From contig CACDXJ010000002.1 of NCBI GenBank assembly GCA_902556855.1, positions 48,510 to 112,509 of the forward strand: a stretch of DNA of 64,000 nucleotides, written 5' to 3'. The stretch is from an uncultured Pelagibacteraceae bacterium. Its GTDB lineage: Bacteria; Pseudomonadota; Alphaproteobacteria; Pelagibacterales; Pelagibacteraceae. The notes beneath the pieces are model-generated. The model was given only the letters and a program-made list of their open reading frames with translations. It did no database searches and was not told the origin of the DNA. Positions 17,108 to 26,969 of this stretch are shown here, one piece after another (position 1 is the stretch's first letter; the number at the start of each line of letters is the position of its first letter). The translations under genes were made by a program, and so were the position numbers.

Positions 17108-20100
17108 CTAAAAGGTTATTTTTTCCACATATTCCTTGGCTTTTAGAGCTTTTAAATCTTTCAAGTCAAATTTTCGATTATTTTTAAGGAAATAACTTGC
17201 TGTTTGTTTTCTATCTTTAATAATTAGATTTATTGATGTGCTCCCATTTTTAGATAAAATTTTTTTTATTTCGTCTAAATTAAAATTTTCATTTAATTCT
17301 ATAGTAACTTTAGAATAAGGTTTATTTATTACCTCATATAAACTTGATATCTTTTTTATATTAACCCTTTTTTTCGTATCATTACCTACAATATTATCTT
17401 TTTGTAAAGATAAGACAAATGACTCCGACTCTTTTAATTGGCTTCTATTATTAATTAATGTTTCAGCAAAAACAAATAATTCGAATTCTCCTTTTTCATC
17501 ACTAAATTTAATGATTGCATATGGTGTACCTTTAGCGCTCTTTTTCTCTTGGATTGACATTATTGTTCCTGCAACCGTACCATCTTTTGCATTATTATTA
17601 TAAAATTGATCATAAGAAATAATATCCAATTGATTTAAAATATCTTTAAATTCACTGAGTGGATGATTTGAAATATAAAATCCTAAGGCTTTGAATTCTT
17701 CACTTAGAAGCTCTTTCTGAGACCATGGTTCTGATATTGCAAATTCAAATTCATCTTTAAAATTTTCAGTTTCATCGAATAGATTACTTTGATTGTTGTT
17801 TTTATCTAAATTAATATTTTTAATTTGTTGGATAATTTTGGGAATTGAGTTGAAAATTTTACTTCTATCAGTGTCAAATTCGTCAAATACGCCCGCTTTT
17901 GTCAAACCTTCAAGTTGTAATTTGTTTACATCTTTAGCGTCTACTCGATTTATAAAGTCCAATAAAGATTTAAATTTACCATTTTTTTCTCTTTCCTTGA
18001 CTATATTTGAAATAGCTTCAAAACCTACATTTTTAATCGCTCCTAAACCATAATAAATTATTCCATCCATAGATTTAAATTCAGCAAAACATCTATTTAT
18101 TGAAGGTCTGACAATTTTTACATTTAATCTTTTTAATTCCTCTACAAACTCTCTTAATTTTGAACTATTAGTAAGTTCAGTCGACATTGTAGCAGCAATG
18201 AAATCCTCTTTATAATATGTTTTTAAAAAAGCTGTTTGATAGGCAATAAGAGCATAAGCTGCTGCATGACTTTTATTAAAACCATATTGCGCAAAAGGTT
18301 CTATTTTTGTGAATACAAAGTTTGCTACTTCTTTTGCTATACCGTTCTTAATCGCTCCACTGATAAAGTTTTCTTTCTGTTTGTCTAATTCTGCTTTCTT
18401 TTTTTTTCCCATTGCTCTTCTTAAAATATCTGCTTCACCAGCAGTAAATCCCGCTAAAGTCTGAGCAATTTGCATTACTTGTTCTTGATAGATTATAATT
18501 CCATAAGTAGATTTTAAAATGTCTTTTAAAATTGGGTGAATGTAGTCTGGTTCTTTAATTCCATTTTTACAATCGTTATAAACTGGAATATTGCTCATTG
18601 GCCCTGGACGGTAAAGAGCTACTAAAGCTATTATATCATCAAATTTGTTTGGTTTCATTTGTTTTATAGCCTCTCTCATGCCGGCACTCTCTAACTGAAA
18701 CAAACCAGTGGTTTCACCCGTAGAAAGAAGTGAAAAAACTTTCTCATCTTTTTGATCTATTTTAGTTATATCTACAGTGATGTTTTTTGATTTTAATCTT
18801 TTTAAGGTTTTATCTATTACAGTAAGTGTTTTTAAACCAAGTAAATCAAATTTGACTAGACCTGCATTCTCTGCTGAATACATATCAAATTGAGTTGAGG
18901 GCAATATTAAGTTTGAGCTATGATCCACATAAAGCGGAAATTGTTCTGCTAACTTATCCCCTGCAATCACTACGCCAGCGGCATGAGTTGCCATATTTCT
19001 ATTTAAACCTTCTAATTTTAAAGATAGCTCAAGCAATTTTTTCACTTTCGAGTTATTTTTTACCTCTTCTTTGAACCTTGGCTCTCTGTCAATTGACTCC
19101 TGTAAAGTAAGTGGACGAGAGGGATCAAAAGGAACCATTTTACAAAGCCTATCAACATGTCCATATGACAAACCAAGCACTCTGCCTACATCTCTAAGAG
19201 CCATTCTAGCTTTCAGTTTTCCAAAAGTGATAATGTGTGCTACGCCATCTTTATATTTAGTTCTTAAGTATTCAAAAACTTGATCTCTTTTTTCTTCACA
19301 AAAATCAATATCAAAGTCTGGCATGGAAATTCGATCTGGATTTAAAAATCTCTCAAAAATTAAATTATATTCTATAGGATCCAGATCAGTAATATCTAAG
19401 CAGTAAGCTACAAGAGATCCAGCTCCAGATCCTCTTCCTGGTCCTACAGGAATCGAGTTTTTTTTTGCCCACTTTATATAATCAGATACAATTAAAAAAT
19501 AACTAGCATAATTCATTGAATTGATAATATTAATCTCATGATGAAGTCTATCACTGTATATTTTAAATATTTGTTCTTTTGTTTTTGATAAATTTCTCTT
19601 TAAAATAAAGTTTGCAATTCTATTTTTTAATCCTGCTTGAGCTTGAGTAGATAATTCAGTTTCAGGGGATCCGCTCTTCCCATCAGCTATAGAAGGTAGT
19701 ATCGGTTTTGATTTTTTTGGCTTAAAATTAAATCTTAGATGAAAATTATAATTATTTTCTAAAGCTTCTGGTATATCAGAGTAAAGCTTTTTTAAATCGT
19801 CAATTTTTTTAAAGTAGTGTTCATTGCTTAATTTAAACCTATTCTTGTCATCTACAAAACTTTTTTCACCTATACACTTTAACGCGTCATGTGCTTCATA
19901 CATTTCTTGTTCAAGATAAAAAACTTCTTGCGTTGCTATTAGGGGGACATTTAAAGATTTAGAATATTTTAAAAGATAATTCTCAAAGTTTTTTTCATCT
20001 ATTTCGTTGTGTCTTTGAATTTCAAAGTAAATTCTGTTTTTAAAGTGGGCCTTTAATAGATTAATTGTATCGATAAAATTCTTAGTTTTATTACTTTGAA

Positions 20101-20524
20101 TTAATTTGCCAAAGTAATCTCTAAAGCTTCCTGTAAGAATTATAATATCTTGATTATTTGAGATGAGTTCATCAATGTTTAATGATGGTTCCTCTGTTTC
20201 TTTGCTATTTAAATAACTTAAAGATGATAGTTTGGTAAGGTTTTTATATCCAACGACTGTTTTTGCATAAAGTGTAATTTTACCAATAACATTATGCGCT
20301 TTAAGGTTTATTTGAGTGCCAATTATTGGGTGAGTGCCGACTTTAGATAGTTTTTCAGAAAACTCAAGGGCTCCACATAAATTATAGCTATCAGCAAGAC
20401 CAATTGATTTAATTTTATTTGCTTTACAAAATTCAGCTAAATCATCAATTTTAATTGCGCCTTCACAAATTGAATATTGAGTGTGTATTTTTATATGATT
20501 GAATTTTTTTTCATTAGCGAGCAT
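17108..20524 (-). CDS. dnaE: DNA polymerase III alpha subunit
   Basis: Catalytic subunit of the replicative polymerase. The 1138 residues comprise an N-terminal PHP domain (about 8-270), the polymerase palm with GPGRGSGAGS (361-370) and the catalytic aspartates D403 and D405 in PDFDIDF, the FFN(K)SHAAAYA-type finger segment (QYGFNKSHAAAYALIAYQT), a helix-hairpin-helix region, and a C-terminal OB fold (about 980-1060). The PHP motif reads HTQYS, not the HxHxS of metal-binding PHP domains, as in other DnaE proteins without PHP nuclease activity. It overlaps lolD by 11 nt. Confidence 0.97.
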   Translation of the reverse strand: MLANEKKFNHIKIHTQYSICEGAIKIDDLAEFCKANKIKSIGLADSYNLCGALEFSEKLSKVGTHPIIGTQINLKAHNVIGKITLYAKTVVGYKNLTKLSSLSYLNSKETEEPSLNIDELISNNQDIIILTGSFRDYFGKLIQSNKTKNFIDTINLLKAHFKNRIYFEIQRHNEIDEKNFENYLLKYSKSLNVPLIATQEVFYLEQEMYEAHDALKCIGEKSFVDDKNRFKLSNEHYFKKIDDLKKLYSDIPEALENNYNFHLRFNFKPKKSKPILPSIADGKSGSPETELSTQAQAGLKNRIANFILKRNLSKTKEQIFKIYSDRLHHEINIINSMNYASYFLIVSDYIKWAKKNSIPVGPGRGSGAGSLVAYCLDITDLDPIEYNLIFERFLNPDRISMPDFDIDFCEEKRDQVFEYLRTKYKDGVAHIITFGKLKARMALRDVGRVLGLSYGHVDRLCKMVPFDPSRPLTLQESIDREPRFKEEVKNNSKVKKLLELSLKLEGLNRNMATHAAGVVIAGDKLAEQFPLYVDHSSNLILPSTQFDMYSAENAGLVKFDLLGLKTLTVIDKTLKRLKSKNITVDITKIDQKDEKVFSLLSTGETTGLFQLESAGMREAIKQMKPNKFDDIIALVALYRPGPMSNIPVYNDCKNGIKEPDYIHPILKDILKSTYGIIIYQEQVMQIAQTLAGFTAGEADILRRAMGKKKKAELDKQKENFISGAIKNGIAKEVANFVFTKIEPFAQYGFNKSHAAAYALIAYQTAFLKTYYKEDFIAATMSTELTNSSKLREFVEELKRLNVKIVRPSINRCFAEFKSMDGIIYYGLGAIKNVGFEAISNIVKEREKNGKFKSLLDFINRVDAKDVNKLQLEGLTKAGVFDEFDTDRSKIFNSIPKIIQQIKNINLDKNNNQSNLFDETENFKDEFEFAISEPWSQKELLSEEFKALGFYISNHPLSEFKDILNQLDIISYDQFYNNNAKDGTVAGTIMSIQEKKSAKGTPYAIIKFSDEKGEFELFVFAETLINNRSQLKESESFVLSLQKDNIVGNDTKKRVNIKKISSLYEVINKPYSKVTIELNENFNLDEIKKILSKNGSTSINLIIKDRKQTASYFLKNNRKFDLKDLKALKAKEYVEKITF

Positions 20525-21200
20525 TCACTCGTTTTATAATACCATCAGAAATATACAACTTGTAATCAGCCCTGTTAGCAAGTTCTCTATTGTGAGTTGC
20601 AAAGATTACGGTCTTTCCAAGTTTTTTTAATTTTATAAATAGTGAAAAAATTTCTTTTGAGGTTTTAAAATCTAAATTACCAGTTGGTTCATCAGCTAAT
20701 ATTAATTTTGTCTCTGCAATCAATGCTCTAGCTATTGCAACTCTTTGCTGTTCACCGCCTGAAAGTTCATTTGGAAAATGGTTTGATCTATTTTGAATTT
20801 TAAGATCTTTCATAATTTTAGAGGCTTTTTCTGATATAGTTTTACTTTTTTCGCCTTTAATGATTAGAGGCATCATTATATTTTCTAAAGCAGTAAAATC
20901 AGTTAATAAATTGTTATCTTGAAAAATTACTGAGATACTTTTTCTTCTTAATTCGTCTCTTTTATTATTAGATAGATTTTTAGTCTCCTGTTTATCAATA
21001 ATTATTTTTCCTTTTGATGGTTCATCTAATAAAGCTAGTAAATGAAGTAACGACGACTTACCAGATCCCGATGGACCTACCAAAGCTACTAGATCTCCTT
21101 TTTTAATCTTTATGTTAAAATTCTTGAACAAAGTTATAGTTCCGTTTAAATGCTCATAACTTTTTGTTAAATCATTTGTTTCTAATAAAATTTTATTCAT
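20514..21200 (-). CDS. lolD: Lipoprotein-releasing ABC transporter ATPase
   Basis: Powers extraction of outer-membrane lipoproteins from the inner membrane. The 228-residue ABC protein has Walker A GPSGSGKS (42-49), signature LSGGEQQ (146-152) and Walker B LILADEP (166-172). Pairing with the LolC/E-type permease just upstream (8-nt overlap) identifies it as LolD rather than another MacB-like ATPase. Confidence 0.93.
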   Translation of the reverse strand: MNKILLETNDLTKSYEHLNGTITLFKNFNIKIKKGDLVALVGPSGSGKSSLLHLLALLDEPSKGKIIIDKQETKNLSNNKRDELRRKSISVIFQDNNLLTDFTALENIMMPLIIKGEKSKTISEKASKIMKDLKIQNRSNHFPNELSGGEQQRVAIARALIAETKLILADEPTGNLDFKTSKEIFSLFIKLKKLGKTVIFATHNRELANRADYKLYISDGIIKRVNAR

Positions 21201-22425
21201 ATCTTAAAGCTCTGAATGTGCTCATTTTCGAAATCCTCATTGCGGGTAAATATGAAGAAATAGCTGATATTATTATAGAAATTATAAAAACTAATATAAT
21301 TGAGTCAAAATTGATTTCACTCGGCAATTGTTCTAAGAAATATATATCAGATGGAAAAATTTCTAAATTAAATACTGAGGCGAGAAATGCTCTTAATTTT
21401 TCAATATTTAAGGAAACTAAAATACCTAAAATTGTACCAGTTACTGTTGCAAAAAAACCAATGGTTAAACCGGTAAGAAAAAAGGTTTTTTTAATTGATT
21501 TATTGCTTAAACCCAAGGTTTTTAAAATTGCAATTTCTTTAGTTTTATTTTTTATTAAAATTGTCAAACCAGATATGATATTAAAAGCCGCTACAATAAT
21601 GATTAATGAAAGAATGATGAACATTACATTTCGTTCTACTTTTAAAGCGCTAAAAAGAGATTTATTTAAGTCTGACCAGCTATAAACGAAATAGTTTTGA
21701 TTAATTTTCTGAATTTTTTCTTTATAAAAATTTGCCTCTAACGGATCTTTTAAATATATCTCCAAATTTTGATTTCTACTTTCTTCATTAAATATAGAAA
21801 GCGCATCTTCTATATTTAAAAAAACGATATTTTGATCAAATTCTAAAAACCCTGTGTTAAATATTCCAGCTATCTTAAAATTTTCTTGTTTAGGTAAACT
21901 ACCTAAAGGAGTGGCTATAAAAGTTGATGACATCAAACTTAAAGTATCGCCTTGTTTAAGATTAAGATTAAAAGCAAGTTCTGAACCAATAAATATTTTA
22001 TTACTCTCAAATTCACTTAAATTTCCTTCTAAAATATATTTTTCAAAAAAGTTAGAAATTATCTTATCATTTGTATTTACTCCTTTAAGAATAACTCCTT
22101 TAGCATTTTCATTGCTTATAATTATTCCCTCTCCTGAGTAGGACTGACTTAAAGATATTTCTTTGAAGTTATTTTTTAATTTAATAATAAATTCTTTCTC
22201 AATTGTAAATCCATTTGGTTGGATTACTACATGAGGGTTAAGCCCTAAAATTTTTTTTGTTAATTCCGTTTTGAAACCATTCATAACTGACATAACAATT
22301 ATTAATATCGAAACCCCTAACATTATTCCTAGAAAAGAAAATATTGATATGATTTTTAAGAAACCCTCTTTCTTTTTAGGCCTTAGGTTTCTTAAAGAAA
22401 TAAGTCTTTCTGCTTTTGTAAACAA
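21193..22425 (-). CDS. lolC: Lipoprotein-releasing permease, LolC/LolE family
   Basis: Membrane partner of LolD. In 410 residues there is a cytoplasmic N-terminus with the conserved RNLRPKKKEG segment, a first membrane helix (about 25-48), a large periplasmic domain (about 50-265) and three C-terminal helices ending in RALRYE. Only one permease gene is present next to lolD, so the complex may use two copies of it, as in the single-permease LolF systems of other alphaproteobacteria and Francisella; the LolF label is an alternative. Confidence 0.92.
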   Translation of the reverse strand: MFTKAERLISLRNLRPKKKEGFLKIISIFSFLGIMLGVSILIIVMSVMNGFKTELTKKILGLNPHVVIQPNGFTIEKEFIIKLKNNFKEISLSQSYSGEGIIISNENAKGVILKGVNTNDKIISNFFEKYILEGNLSEFESNKIFIGSELAFNLNLKQGDTLSLMSSTFIATPLGSLPKQENFKIAGIFNTGFLEFDQNIVFLNIEDALSIFNEESRNQNLEIYLKDPLEANFYKEKIQKINQNYFVYSWSDLNKSLFSALKVERNVMFIILSLIIIVAAFNIISGLTILIKNKTKEIAILKTLGLSNKSIKKTFFLTGLTIGFFATVTGTILGILVSLNIEKLRAFLASVFNLEIFPSDIYFLEQLPSEINFDSIILVFIISIIISAISSYLPAMRISKMSTFRALRYE

Positions 22426-22429
22426 TGGA

Positions 22430-23743
22430 TTATTTTTTTAATTTTAATTTAATTTTTTCAAGACTTAAAATTTCGCTATTAGAGTTCAATTCTTTGAATT
22501 CAAAATTTCCCCCATCAGATTTGGAGCCAATAATTATCTGATAAGGAACTCCGATTAAGTCATGCTTATTAAACTTATTAGACATATTTTCATCAACATC
22601 ATCTAACAATACGTCAATATTTTGTTTTTTGAGCTCCTGGTAAATTTTTTCAGCTTTTTCCAAGTTTTCTTTATTGTTTTTGTTAATTGCAGGTATTATT
22701 ACCACATCATATGGGGAAATTGATTTAGGCCATTTCATTACATTATTATTATAATTTGCCTCAATAGTAGCACCAACTAATCTTGAAACACCTATTCCAT
22801 AAGATCCCATTTTAACAGAAGTTTTTTTTCCACTTTTATCATCAATTAAGCAGTTCATTGGTTTTGAATATTTATCGCTAAAATAAAATATATGTCCTAC
22901 CTCTATTCCTTTTGTGATCATTTGATTTTCTTTTTTTACATTTTTTTCAAATTCATTTTTTTTAAATTTTTCGTCAGTAACTGCATAAATATTTGTAAAA
23001 TCCTCTCTCATTTTTTGTAAAGACTCGTCATTAAACTTATATTGATTAAGATCTATCTCAAAAATATTTTTGTCAGCGTAAATTTGGCTTTCTCCTGTCT
23101 CAGCAAGTATTATAAATTCGTGAGAAAGATCACCTCCAATAGGTCCAGTATCTGCTGCCATAGGTATTGCTTTCAGACCTAGTCTATTAAAAGTTTTTAA
23201 GTATGAATAAAACATTTTATTATAAGATATTTTTGCTTCTTCGTCTGTTAGATCAAATGAATATGCATCTTTCATATAAAATTCTTTACATCTCATAACT
23301 CCAAATCTTGGTCTAATTTCATCTCTAAACTTCCACTGTATATGGTATAAAAGTTGTGGAAGAGATTTATAAGATTTTATACTCGATCTAAAAACATCTG
23401 TGATCAACTCTTCGTTAGTTGGACCATAAAGCATTTCTCTACCTTGACGATCTTTAATTCTTAACATTTCCTCTCCATAATCCTCGTATCTTCCGCTCTC
23501 TTTCCATATTTCAGACGATTGAATAGTTGGCATTAACATTTCTTGAGCACCAATAGCATTTTGTTCCTCTCTTACAATTTGTTCAATTTTTTTCATTACT
23601 TTAAAACCAAGCGGAAGCCATGAATAAATACCCGCTGATGATTGTTTTATCATTCCTGTTCTTAACATCAGTTGGTGAGATTTTATTTTAGCCTCGGCTG
23701 GAAGATCTTTTGTTATTGGTATAAATAATTTAGATAGGTACAT
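22430..23743 (-). CDS. proS: Prolyl-tRNA synthetase (short alphaproteobacterial form)
   Basis: Class II synthetase charging tRNA-Pro. At 437 residues it has the short architecture: motif 2 (FRDEIRPRFGVMRCKEF) and motif 3 (GSYGIGVSR) are contiguous in a catalytic core without the inserted YbaK-like editing domain of the E. coli enzyme, followed by a C-terminal anticodon-binding domain (about 345-437). Lack of cis editing means mischarged Ala-tRNA-Pro must be cleared in trans, by a factor not in this window. It follows DUF1467 with a one-base overlap. Confidence 0.96.
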   Translation of the reverse strand: MYLSKLFIPITKDLPAEAKIKSHQLMLRTGMIKQSSAGIYSWLPLGFKVMKKIEQIVREEQNAIGAQEMLMPTIQSSEIWKESGRYEDYGEEMLRIKDRQGREMLYGPTNEELITDVFRSSIKSYKSLPQLLYHIQWKFRDEIRPRFGVMRCKEFYMKDAYSFDLTDEEAKISYNKMFYSYLKTFNRLGLKAIPMAADTGPIGGDLSHEFIILAETGESQIYADKNIFEIDLNQYKFNDESLQKMREDFTNIYAVTDEKFKKNEFEKNVKKENQMITKGIEVGHIFYFSDKYSKPMNCLIDDKSGKKTSVKMGSYGIGVSRLVGATIEANYNNNVMKWPKSISPYDVVIIPAINKNNKENLEKAEKIYQELKKQNIDVLLDDVDENMSNKFNKHDLIGVPYQIIIGSKSDGGNFEFKELNSNSEILSLEKIKLKLKK

Positions 23744-23997
23744 TACTGTAAAAATTTCCTTAAATTTAAAAAATCAATTTTAACAAGATAATATATTACT
23801 AAAAAAATTATGGTAGAAATTATAGTAGTTATTATAAATTTTTTTGCTATTTTTGGATTTTTTGGTGCACCAGGATCTATCCCTCCTATCTTTTCATTAA
23901 AAATTTCTTTATTTGATTGAATTCCAACCGGTAATACTGAAAAAAAAACTATCCACCAAATACACACATATACTATTATTGAACCTGTAATTCCCAT
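23743..23997 (-). CDS. DUF1467 family two-helix membrane protein
   Basis: 84 residues with two transmembrane helices (about 5-23 and 52-70) joined by a short loop with GGIDPGAPKNPKI, the family's characteristic motif. The name DUF1467 reflects unknown function. It is positioned between rnj and proS, sharing one base with each, and this rnj-DUF1467-proS order is common in alphaproteobacteria, which supports both recognition and reality of the gene. Confidence 0.85.
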   Translation of the reverse strand: MGITGSIIVYVCIWWIVFFSVLPVGIQSNKEIFNEKIGGIDPGAPKNPKIAKKFIITTIISTIIFLVIYYLVKIDFLNLRKFLQ

Positions 23998-25658
23998 TAT
24001 ACTCTAGCTATATTAATGTTTGTAAAAGGTTTCTTTCCTGTTTTTTCCCTTACTATTCTTCTACAATTTTGTTTGACCGTCTCAATTAAATTTTGCTGCT
24101 GTTTTTTGTTATCCATTGAAAATGTTCTACAAATATTTAAAATTTCGTCCTCCATATCAAAAATAAAAGACTCGTCAGTATCTTTTTGGGGTATACCTTT
24201 ATGAGAAATTACAGGTTTTTTAATTTTACCATTGTTAGAAATAATCAATGTAATCTCTAAATAACCATTAATTGATAGATTTTTTCTGTCTTTGATAGAT
24301 TGTGAGTCTGTCTCAACATTTATATTTCCGTCTAGATATATTTTTCCTGAGGGTGCTTTATCAATTATTTGAGGTTTATCCCCGGGTAATATTTTTATAA
24401 TATCTCCATTTTCAATTAATAGTGTTTTAGGAATCTGCATCTCTTTTGCAAATGATACATGCTCTACCATATGGCGATGTTCTCCATGAACAGGAATTAC
24501 ACATTGAGGTTTTACCCAATTATACATATCTTTCAAATCATCTCTGTTAGGATGACCGGATACGTGGACAAAAGCATTTTCCTCACTAATCATTTCCATT
24601 TTATTTTTCACAATAAGATTTTGTAAATGATATAATTTTTTTTCATTACCTGGAATAATTTTTGATGAAAAAATCACGCAATCACCTTTCTCAAGATTGA
24701 CCTCAGGATGATTACCATTGATTATTCTATTCATAGCTCCCATAGGTTCACCTTGACTGCCAGTTGCTAAATAAAGAATTTTATTTTTCGCAACTTTCTT
24801 TGCATCTCTGGGTTCTAAAGGTTCTATAAGACCATGAAGATAACCGCATTTTCTTGCTGCTTTATATATCCGCTGCATTGATCTTCCCACTAAACATATA
24901 TTTCTACTCGTTTTTTTCGCACAGTAAAATATAGACTCCATTCTAGCAACATTTGAAGCAAATGAGGTAACAAGAATTCTATTAGTTTTTAGTTCCATAA
25001 TTCTTAATAAACTATCTCTTACATCAGACTCTGATCCTGCTCTACCGGGGCTAAATATATTTGTAGAATCACAAATCATTGCTGAGACACCTTTATTTCC
25101 AATAGATTTTAATTTTTGTTCGTCAATTTGACTACCTATTAATGGATTAGGATCAATTTTCCAGTCGCCAGTATGTAAAACTGTTCCTATTGGTGTCTTA
25201 ATACATAGACCATTTGGCTCTAAAATTGAGTGTGTTAAAGTCACAAAATCAATTTCGAAATCTCCTAGTTTTATTTTACTGTTAAGTTGAACAACTTCTA
25301 AATAAGATGAAATGTCGATTTTTTTTTCTTTAAATTTTTCTAATATCAGCGCTGCAGTAAATGGAGTTGCATACATTTTACATTTCAATTCAGGCCAAAT
25401 ATGAGCAACTGCACCGATGTGATCCTCGTGTGCATGAGTTAAAACTATTCCAAGTAAATCATCTTTTTTATCTATTATAAAACCTGCATCCGGCATAATT
25501 AAATCTACTCCTGGCACAGAGTCATCTGCAAATGAAACTCCCATATCAACAATTATCCATTTTTGGTTATCTTCTTTTCCGTAAGCATATAGATTCATAT
25601 TTCCACCTATTTCTCCAGATCCGCCTAAAGGACAAAAAATTAATTCTTTATTATTCAT
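23997..25658 (-). CDS. rnj: Ribonuclease J
   Basis: Metallo-beta-lactamase/beta-CASP nuclease with 5'-to-3' exonuclease and endonuclease activity in rRNA and mRNA processing. The HxHxDH zinc motif is THAHEDH (74-80). The beta-CASP region includes GRSMQRIYKAARKCGY and ATGSQGEP, and a C-terminal domain completes 553 residues. RNase J in alphaproteobacteria acts alongside RNase E. It overlaps coaX by 4 nt. Confidence 0.95.
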   Translation of the reverse strand: MNNKELIFCPLGGSGEIGGNMNLYAYGKEDNQKWIIVDMGVSFADDSVPGVDLIMPDAGFIIDKKDDLLGIVLTHAHEDHIGAVAHIWPELKCKMYATPFTAALILEKFKEKKIDISSYLEVVQLNSKIKLGDFEIDFVTLTHSILEPNGLCIKTPIGTVLHTGDWKIDPNPLIGSQIDEQKLKSIGNKGVSAMICDSTNIFSPGRAGSESDVRDSLLRIMELKTNRILVTSFASNVARMESIFYCAKKTSRNICLVGRSMQRIYKAARKCGYLHGLIEPLEPRDAKKVAKNKILYLATGSQGEPMGAMNRIINGNHPEVNLEKGDCVIFSSKIIPGNEKKLYHLQNLIVKNKMEMISEENAFVHVSGHPNRDDLKDMYNWVKPQCVIPVHGEHRHMVEHVSFAKEMQIPKTLLIENGDIIKILPGDKPQIIDKAPSGKIYLDGNINVETDSQSIKDRKNLSINGYLEITLIISNNGKIKKPVISHKGIPQKDTDESFIFDMEDEILNICRTFSMDNKKQQQNLIETVKQNCRRIVREKTGKKPFTNINIARV

Positions 25659-26404
25659 AATAGCTCCCTATAAACTTTTGCAACACCTTTGATTGTAATG
25701 TCTTTGTCAACTATCACACCTTTTTTTTTAATCATTTTTTTAAAAAAAATTGAATATCCTCCAGTAAGTATAATTTTATATTTCATTTTCCATTTAAGTG
25801 TTATTTTATTAATTATATTATTAATTAATCCCTCATAACCCCAAATAAATCCAGCATTCAGTGCTTCTTTTGTATTTTTTCCATAACTGTTCTGTTTATT
25901 TTTAAGATTAAACATTGGTAATAGTGCTGTAGATTGACTCAAATTTTTCATAGACAATTTTACTCCAGGGGCTATTACCCCGCCTTCATAAACTCTGTTT
26001 TTAACAATGTCAAAAGTAGTTGCTGTTCCAAAATCAATTATCAAACAATTCTTATATTTTTTTCCCTCGATAGAATTTACAATTCTATCAGAACCAATCT
26101 GATTTACATTTTTAATATTCAATTTTATTAATCTCTTTAAATTAAATTTCTTTATTTCTACCGCATCTTTATTTAAGTCTTTTAAACAGTTTTTAATTCT
26201 TTTAAGTGCAAAAGGAACAACGCTTGAAAATAAAATTTTCTTTTTAACATTAATTTTGAATAATTTTTTAAAAATTTTTTTCATGTATCCCTTAATAAAA
26301 ATTTTTTTTGTATCTATTATGATTGATTTAATTATCTTGAAGTTTTTATTTAAAAGACAAATTCTAGTAGATGTATTTCCTATATCTCCAACAATGTAAT
26401 GCAT
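25655..26404 (-). CDS. coaX: Type III pantothenate kinase
   Basis: First committed step of coenzyme A synthesis. The 249-residue ASKHA-fold protein has the phosphate-binding GDIGNT start (6-11, D7), GSDRIVN and IDFGTATTFD, the standard CoaX signatures. The birA-coaX-rnj arrangement is typical of the group. Gaps are 1 nt to birA and a 4-nt overlap with rnj. Confidence 0.95.
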   Translation of the reverse strand: MHYIVGDIGNTSTRICLLNKNFKIIKSIIIDTKKIFIKGYMKKIFKKLFKINVKKKILFSSVVPFALKRIKNCLKDLNKDAVEIKKFNLKRLIKLNIKNVNQIGSDRIVNSIEGKKYKNCLIIDFGTATTFDIVKNRVYEGGVIAPGVKLSMKNLSQSTALLPMFNLKNKQNSYGKNTKEALNAGFIWGYEGLINNIINKITLKWKMKYKIILTGGYSIFFKKMIKKKGVIVDKDITIKGVAKVYRELL

Positions 26405-26405
26405 A

Positions 26406-26969
26406 TTAACAATATTTCCTTTTGAGTTCTGTAAATGTCATGACTTTAGTCTTATTAAGAAATTTTTCATATACCTTTAAAATATTTTTGAGAAGCTGTT
26501 GATTATTAATTTTTCTGTTAATTATATTTTTTAAACACGTTGATTTAAAGCTTTTGTTTTTTGGAGCCACATTAGTATTTAAACCTATACCAATTATTAA
26601 ATAGCTAAATTTATCGTATTTGATGATTTCCTGTAAAATACCGCAAAATTTATGTTTATTAAACAATAAATCATTTGGCCATTTTATTGTTATCTTTTTT
26701 TGGACTATTTTAGAAATTAATTTTTTGAGTAAAAAAGCATTAAGTACAGCAAACTGTCTATAATTAATCTTTATTTTATCTAATTTTAAAAATAAAGTTA
26801 TAAAAAGATTTCCTTTTTTGGAAACCCATTTTTTTCCAATTCTGCCTCTTCCTCCAGTCTGTCTTTGGGTGGTAATCAGTATGGGTCCAGAAATATTTTT
26901 TTTGATAAGCTTGATAGCAATATCATTAGTGCTTTTTACAATTTTAAATTTTTTTAGCTTTATTTTCAT
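26406..26969 (-). CDS. birA: Biotin-acetyl-CoA-carboxylase ligase, catalytic-only form
   Basis: Attaches biotin to the BCCP subunit of acetyl-CoA carboxylase. The biotinyl-AMP motif is GGRGRIGKKW (39-48) and KWPNDL follows at about 94-99. At 187 residues it lacks the N-terminal helix-turn-helix of E. coli BirA and has a shortened C-terminus, so it is an enzyme only and cannot repress a biotin operon. It shares one base with nuoN. Confidence 0.93.
   Translation of the reverse strand: MKIKLKKFKIVKSTNDIAIKLIKKNISGPILITTQRQTGGRGRIGKKWVSKKGNLFITLFLKLDKIKINYRQFAVLNAFLLKKLISKIVQKKITIKWPNDLLFNKHKFCGILQEIIKYDKFSYLIIGIGLNTNVAPKNKSFKSTCLKNIINRKINNQQLLKNILKVYEKFLNKTKVMTFTELKRKYC

Noticed and set aside
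21164..21685. Plus-strand frame of 173 codons opposite lolC
   Set aside because: Antisense of a well-recognised permease with no family features of its own.
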